Source: an uncultured Bacteroidales bacterium (GTDB lineage: Bacteria; Bacteroidota; Bacteroidia; Bacteroidales; P3). From it: a stretch of DNA of 32,673 nt. Under the pieces are notes generated by a model. It saw only the letters and a program-made list of their open reading frames with translations, made no database searches and was not told the origin of the DNA. This document shows positions 28,863 to 32,673 of the stretch, in pieces (positions within the stretch are counted from its first letter, which is position 1; each line of letters begins with the position of its first letter). The DNA is taken from contig CAMJJD010000019.1 in assembly GCA_946406015.1 (NCBI GenBank), positions 1-32,673 of the forward strand, in the 5' to 3' direction. A program made the position numbers and the translations under genes.

Positions 28863-31253
28863 CTATTCTTCATGGTAATACACCCTTTTCACACGGGGTG
28901 CCACGGCGGTGAGCAGCTCATACGGGATGGTGCCGGCAGCGGTGGCGTTGCGCTGCAGGAGGTCGCCGGGGGCTCCCGGCAGGCCCGGGTCGCCGAAGAT
29001 GACGGCACGGTCGCCCTCGGCACAGGGCACGTCGGTAACGTCGACGAAACACATGTCCATGCAGATGGAGCCAATGATGGGGGCCTCATGGCCGTTGATG
29101 TGTACCCGTCCGTTGCCGTTGCCAAGTCCGCGATGCAGTCCGTCGGCATAGCCGATGGTGAGGATGGCGATGCGCGAAGGACGCGCAGCCCGCCAACGGC
29201 AGTTGTAACCCACGGTGTCGCCCGCAGGGATGGCCTTGATTTGCGAGATGCGGGTGACAAGACGCGACACCTGTCGCAGCTGGCGCTGCACCTCTGGCTC
29301 GGGAGCCACACCGTAGAGGCCGATACCGAGACGCACCATGTCCATCTGGGCCTCGGGAAAACGGCTGATACCGCTGGAGTTGAGTATGTGCTTGATGCCC
29401 GGCAGCGAGGCGCTCCACTGGCGCAGACGGTCGATCTGGCGGCGGGTGAAGTCGTCCATGGCGGGGTCTTCACTGCAGGCCAGATGGGAGAAGACGCTTT
29501 GCACCTTCAGCACACCCTCCAGCTCGGTCAGACGGCGGAGCAGCGACTCCACGTCGGCACCGGTGAAGCCCAGCCGGTGCATGCCGGTGTCGAACTCGAT
29601 ATGGATAGGATAGTCCTTCTGGTCGGCGGCACGGAGGTGGGCGGCGAAGAGGTCGAGGATGCGGAAGGAATAGATGTCGGGTTCGAGACGGTAGCGGACT
29701 ATGTCGTCAAAACCCGCCGGCTCAGGATTCATCACCATGATGGGTAGGGTGATGCCGTTGCGGCGAAGCTCGACACCTTCGTCGATATAGGCCACCGTGA
29801 GGTAGTCGACATGGTTGAACTGGAGGGTGCTGGCCACCTCTACAGTGCCGGCACCGTAGCTGGAGGCCTTGACCATGGCCATCAGGCGGGTGGACGGCTG
29901 GAGCTGGGAGCGGAAGTAGTTGAGGTTATGCACCAAGGCGTCGAGATTGACCTCCATGACGGTCTCATGACTCTTGCGCTGCAACACTTTGGCGATGCGC
30001 TCGAAGCCAAAGCTACGGGCACCCTTGAGGAGGATGGTCTCGTTGTGGAACGATGCGCGGTCGTGACGGGCTAGGAAGTCGTCGGTGGTGGGATAGAAAG
30101 CACTCTCGAAATCGGCGAAGAGGTCGGCACACCGGGCAATGGAGTTGCCGATGCCGATGAAGCGGCTGACGCCACGCTGGTGCAGAAGCCGCGCCACCTG
30201 GGAATAGAGTGTGCGGTCGTCGACACCCGCCTGCGGTATATCGCTCATAATAAGGGTGCGACGGAAATGGTGCTGGTGGGCAAGGTAGTCAAGGGCGATG
30301 GTGAGCGAGTTGAGGTCGAGCGAGTAGCTGTCGTTAATGAGGAGACTGTTGCCGGCGGCCTCGCCCAGTTCCATGCGCATCTCGACAGGAGTCAGCTTGG
30401 CGCAGCGGTCGGCTATCACGGCGGGGGTATAGCCTAGATGCAGCATCAAGGCGATGCAGCACATGGCGTTCTCCTGCGAGGCCCGGTCGGTAAAAGGGAT
30501 GGTGACGGAGAAGTCGCCTCCCTGATAGCGGAGGGAGAGTTTTGACGTCTGGTCGTCAGCCTCGACCGCCAGAAGCTGGAGCGGGCTGTCGGTGGGCGTT
30601 ATTATCACCTCGCACGAAGCGAAGAGCTTCATCTTCTCCTGCCGTTTCTGCTCTCGGCTGACGAAGTTCTCGTCGTGGGCCGAACCAATATTGGTAAGGA
30701 TACCTATGGTGGGCTGGATGACGCGCCGCAGGGCTTCCATCTCACCCGGCTGCGAGATACCGGCCTCGAAGATGGCCAGCTCGTGGTCGGCGCTCATCTG
30801 CCATACCGAGAGGGGCACGCCGATCTGGGAATTATAACTCTTGGGGTTGGCCACGACGCGGCGGTCGGGCGAGAGGAGCTGGACGAGCCAGTCCTTGACG
30901 ACAGTCTTGCCGTTGCTGCCCGTGATTCCCACCACAGGGATGTGGAACCGGCTACGGTGGCTGGCGGCCAGCAGCTGCAGGGCGGCGACCACGTCAGCCA
31001 CCTTCCAGACATTGGCATCGGGATAGTCATAATTACTGCCGTCGGGGACCACAAACTGGCGCACGCCGGCACGATAGAGGTCGTCCACATAACGGCATCC
31101 ACTGTTGCGCTGGGTGGGTATGGCGAAGAACAGGGTGCCGCGGACATCGGCAAGGCTGCGGCTGTCGGTGAGCAGGTGCTCCACCTCGGCATCAGGTGCG
31201 GGCACACGCGCGGACGTCGCATGGATGGTTTCTTTTATTTCTGACGCTTTCAT
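28863..31253 (-). CDS. Bifunctional UDP-MurNAc-tripeptide:D-Ala-D-Ala ligase / alanine racemase (MurF-Alr fusion)
   Basis: One 796-aa protein joins two steps of cell-wall precursor synthesis. Residues 1-425 are a MurF-type ligase: LLTDSRSL (27-34), ATP loop GITGSNGKTVVKDW (109-122), NPKSYNSQIGVPLSVWQM (136-153), EAGISQPGEM (163-172), LTNIGSAHDENF (186-197), INDSYSLDLNSL (306-317). Residues 430-796 are a PLP-dependent alanine racemase: TVMEVNLDALVHNLNYF, PLP Lys462 in MVKASSYGAGT, DTGMHRLGF (555-563), the catalytic Tyr702 in IGYADG, and IGSICMDM (727-734). This fusion is common in Bacteroidales. ATG 31253 overlaps the DUF2851 stop as ATGA. The open frame continues upstream to 31748 but lies over the DUF2851 gene and has no MurF-like sequence there. 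It supplies D-Ala and attaches D-Ala-D-Ala to the precursor. Confidence 0.96.
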   Translation of the reverse strand: MKASEIKETIHATSARVPAPDAEVEHLLTDSRSLADVRGTLFFAIPTQRNSGCRYVDDLYRAGVRQFVVPDGSNYDYPDANVWKVADVVAALQLLAASHRSRFHIPVVGITGSNGKTVVKDWLVQLLSPDRRVVANPKSYNSQIGVPLSVWQMSADHELAIFEAGISQPGEMEALRRVIQPTIGILTNIGSAHDENFVSREQKRQEKMKLFASCEVIITPTDSPLQLLAVEADDQTSKLSLRYQGGDFSVTIPFTDRASQENAMCCIALMLHLGYTPAVIADRCAKLTPVEMRMELGEAAGNSLLINDSYSLDLNSLTIALDYLAHQHHFRRTLIMSDIPQAGVDDRTLYSQVARLLHQRGVSRFIGIGNSIARCADLFADFESAFYPTTDDFLARHDRASFHNETILLKGARSFGFERIAKVLQRKSHETVMEVNLDALVHNLNYFRSQLQPSTRLMAMVKASSYGAGTVEVASTLQFNHVDYLTVAYIDEGVELRRNGITLPIMVMNPEPAGFDDIVRYRLEPDIYSFRILDLFAAHLRAADQKDYPIHIEFDTGMHRLGFTGADVESLLRRLTELEGVLKVQSVFSHLACSEDPAMDDFTRRQIDRLRQWSASLPGIKHILNSSGISRFPEAQMDMVRLGIGLYGVAPEPEVQRQLRQVSRLVTRISQIKAIPAGDTVGYNCRWRAARPSRIAILTIGYADGLHRGLGNGNGRVHINGHEAPIIGSICMDMCFVDVTDVPCAEGDRAVIFGDPGLPGAPGDLLQRNATAAGTIPYELLTAVAPRVKRVYYHEE

Positions 31254-32554
31254 GTGTGTTTCAGCAGTTGGTAGCCGATGCGACATTCGAGGCACCGGCG
31301 TTGGGAACAATAGTTGTTGGTGAGTTGCAGCAAGGCCTGGCTCTCGGCCGCATTGGACGGGCTGACACCCGCCTCCTGCCATCGGCGGACGACGGCGTTG
31401 TTCTCGGCAGCGAGCTGTGTGAGCAGGTGCAAGGCTTGGTCTTTGTAGTGCTGCTGTCCATGGTCGACACCGTAGATGAAGAGCAGCGGCACCCAGGCGT
31501 TGATGATCAGCAGGTCGGCCTGCGTGCGGCCGATATGCTTGACCGAAGCCTTGGCTGTGGCTTGGTCGAATTGGTAGTGGGTGTCCCAGTAGGGGGCGGC
31601 ACGACGGGAGAAGAGGCGCTCGAGCTCCTTCACGTCGGTCATGGGGAGGAGCGTGGCGAAGAGGTTTCTGGTCTGCGCCATCAGGTCGGCAAACTGGCTG
31701 ATACGGATGGTGGGGAAGCTGGAGGGACGGAGACAATAGAACTTCCACAGGTAGTCGCCGATGGGCGACAGTCCGGCGCCGGCACGCAAGGCCTCATAGT
31801 CGGCCTGCAGGGCTCGGGGATAGTCATCCTCGAAATAGCCCTCAAGCAGTCCCGCCTGCCCCATCAAGAGGGCCTCGAGGCGCTGCCTGTTGTCCGCCCA
31901 ACGGGCCAGAAGGCGCGGGTCGGTCGACTTGGCAAGCAGCTCAAACGGCAACGCATTGACTTTGCCGCCGAAGTAGCGTGCCAGCAGCCAGTAGCAGGTC
32001 TGCTCCCAGCCACCATGACTCTCTTCGAGCAAGCGCCGCACCGTGGCGGCCTTGGCTTCGATGCGCTCGACCGTGAGCCGTTCAAGGTATGAGGTCAGCA
32101 TGAAGGAGGGGACCTCCCCCACCCTGCCGCTGCAGGGGATGGCGTTGGCGACAGAAGGAGCCATCAGGGTCTCATAGTTGGCCACCAACGAGGGATGCAG
32201 GTAGGGTTTTAGTTCGAGCGTGGGAGGGATCTTGCCGTTTTGCAGGACGATGTCGGCGTCATGCTCGTAGACGACATGCAGGATGACGTTGTTATAGGCG
32301 GCGTCGCGCTGGTGGCGGTGGACGTTCCAGTCGCTGGAATGGATATGTATCTCCACGTTGCCTGCCCACTCAAGGCCGTTTATGCGCAGTCGCGCATTGA
32401 AGAAGTCGGGCCCTGCATCGTGGTTTGGCTCTCCGGCATGCAAGACGACGACAGGCTGGCCATCGGTGGTGGTCAGCCCGCAGTCATGCTCCGTATGCTC
32501 CCGGGAAGCAAACATCTGATGCTGCCAAACATAGTGCAGAAACGCTTCGGTCAT
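31250..32554 (-). CDS. DUF2851 family protein
   Basis: A 434-aa protein of a family widespread in Bacteroidota with no established function. Visible conserved blocks are LHYVWQHQMFASREHTEHDC (6-25), GEPNHDAGPDFFNARLRING (41-60), LEWAGNVEIHIHSSDWNVHR (61-80), AAYNNVILHVVYEHD (85-99) and a C-terminal cysteine group in NNYCSQRRCLECRIGYQLL. The GNVEIHIHSSDW segment with alternating His residues looks like a metal or catalytic site, but this is inference. It is translationally coupled to murF-alr (ATGA). Its ATG is the last unit of an AAGGAGAT octamer array, which is therefore its leader. Confidence 0.9.
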   Translation of the reverse strand: MTEAFLHYVWQHQMFASREHTEHDCGLTTTDGQPVVVLHAGEPNHDAGPDFFNARLRINGLEWAGNVEIHIHSSDWNVHRHQRDAAYNNVILHVVYEHDADIVLQNGKIPPTLELKPYLHPSLVANYETLMAPSVANAIPCSGRVGEVPSFMLTSYLERLTVERIEAKAATVRRLLEESHGGWEQTCYWLLARYFGGKVNALPFELLAKSTDPRLLARWADNRQRLEALLMGQAGLLEGYFEDDYPRALQADYEALRAGAGLSPIGDYLWKFYCLRPSSFPTIRISQFADLMAQTRNLFATLLPMTDVKELERLFSRRAAPYWDTHYQFDQATAKASVKHIGRTQADLLIINAWVPLLFIYGVDHGQQHYKDQALHLLTQLAAENNAVVRRWQEAGVSPSNAAESQALLQLTNNYCSQRRCLECRIGYQLLKHT

Positions 32555-32673
32555 CTCCTTATCTCCTTATCTCCTTTACTCCTTATCTCCTCTACTCCTT
32601 ATCTCCTTACCTCCTCTACTCCTTATCTCCTTTACTCCTTATCTCCTCTACTCCTTATCTCCTTACCTCCTCT
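32555..32673. repeat. Octamer array (minus strand AAGGAGAT/AAGGAGTA) upstream of DUF2851 gene
   Basis: About 14 octamers (CTCCTTAT, CTCCTTTA, CTCCTCTA, CTCCTTAC on the plus strand) run to the end of the window with an 8-base period and a longer repeat of unit order. On the minus strand each unit is a Shine-Dalgarno-like AAGGAG word. The start codon of the DUF2851 gene is made by the last unit plus one G. The array continues beyond the window. Confidence 0.9.

Noticed and set aside
31254-31748. N-terminal extension of 165 residues on the MurF-Alr protein
   Set aside because: The extension is another frame of the DUF2851 gene, is Pro/Arg/His-rich and has no MurF similarity; ATG 31253 overlaps the upstream stop as ATGA and gives the normal N-terminus.

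Overview
The window reads as chromosome of a Bacteroidales bacterium (phylum Bacteroidota). The evidence is a MurF-alanine racemase fusion, DUF2723 and DUF2851 proteins, a LolA-like carrier, a PD40/OmpA-like surface protein, and promoters of the Bacteroidota form (TTTG or TTG, about 20 nt, then TAnnTTTG) in place of -35/-10 boxes. Nearly all genes lie on the minus strand. The exceptions are a truncated MFS transporter at the left edge and one tRNA. Genus cannot be fixed from the sequence.

Layout, left to right: the 3' end of an MFS transporter with a strong terminator (1-434); an AT-rich spacer holding the degenerate 3' end of a second copy of the same transporter family (about 705-746); an unrecognised 508-aa protein with a CorA-like two-helix C-terminus (809-2335); an orphan oligopeptide ABC permease; a small AT-rich four-helix-bundle (S23/IVP-type) gene bracketed by inverted repeats; tsaB; a 141-bp tandem duplication; lolA; folE; rlmI; rpe; a YitT-family gene; yggS; topB; prmA; truA; tRNA-Glu(CTC); a YgiQ-type radical SAM gene; pgk; atpB; a small ribbon-helix-helix-like gene; a DUF2723 glycosyltransferase-like gene; arginine deiminase; radA; tRNA-Pro(GGG, plus strand); a PD40/OmpA-like gene overlapping lon; lon; murF-alr overlapping DUF2851; and, at the right edge, a Shine-Dalgarno-like octamer array.

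Most genes are housekeeping: cell-wall precursors (MurF-Alr), tRNA and rRNA modification (TsaB, TruA, RlmI), translation factor modification (PrmA), folate and pentose phosphate metabolism (FolE, Rpe), glycolysis (Pgk), the ATP synthase a subunit, and DNA topology and repair (TopB, RadA, Lon). Several are tightly coupled by overlaps or gaps of a few bases: DUF2851/murF-alr, lon/PD40-OmpA, DUF2723/RHH/atpB, rpe/rlmI and yggS/yitT.

The most unusual property is not a gene. Many short spacers are built from degenerate repeats with 7-9-nt periods (GAGTTAA/GAATTAA, TAATGGT, GGTGACA, CTCCGAC, TTTCACT, CTTTAAGGT, AAGGAGAT). Material of the same style also sits in frame inside tsaB, lolA, topB, truA, the YgiQ gene (twice) and radA (twice), adding low-complexity polar segments to otherwise conserved proteins. 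In at least eight places the repeat begins at or contains the stop codon of the adjacent gene (one of them the decayed MFS remnant), and in two it overlaps a start codon. The four-helix-bundle cassette between inverted copies of this repeat is the best candidate for an undescribed element. A functional link between that protein and the repeats is inference.
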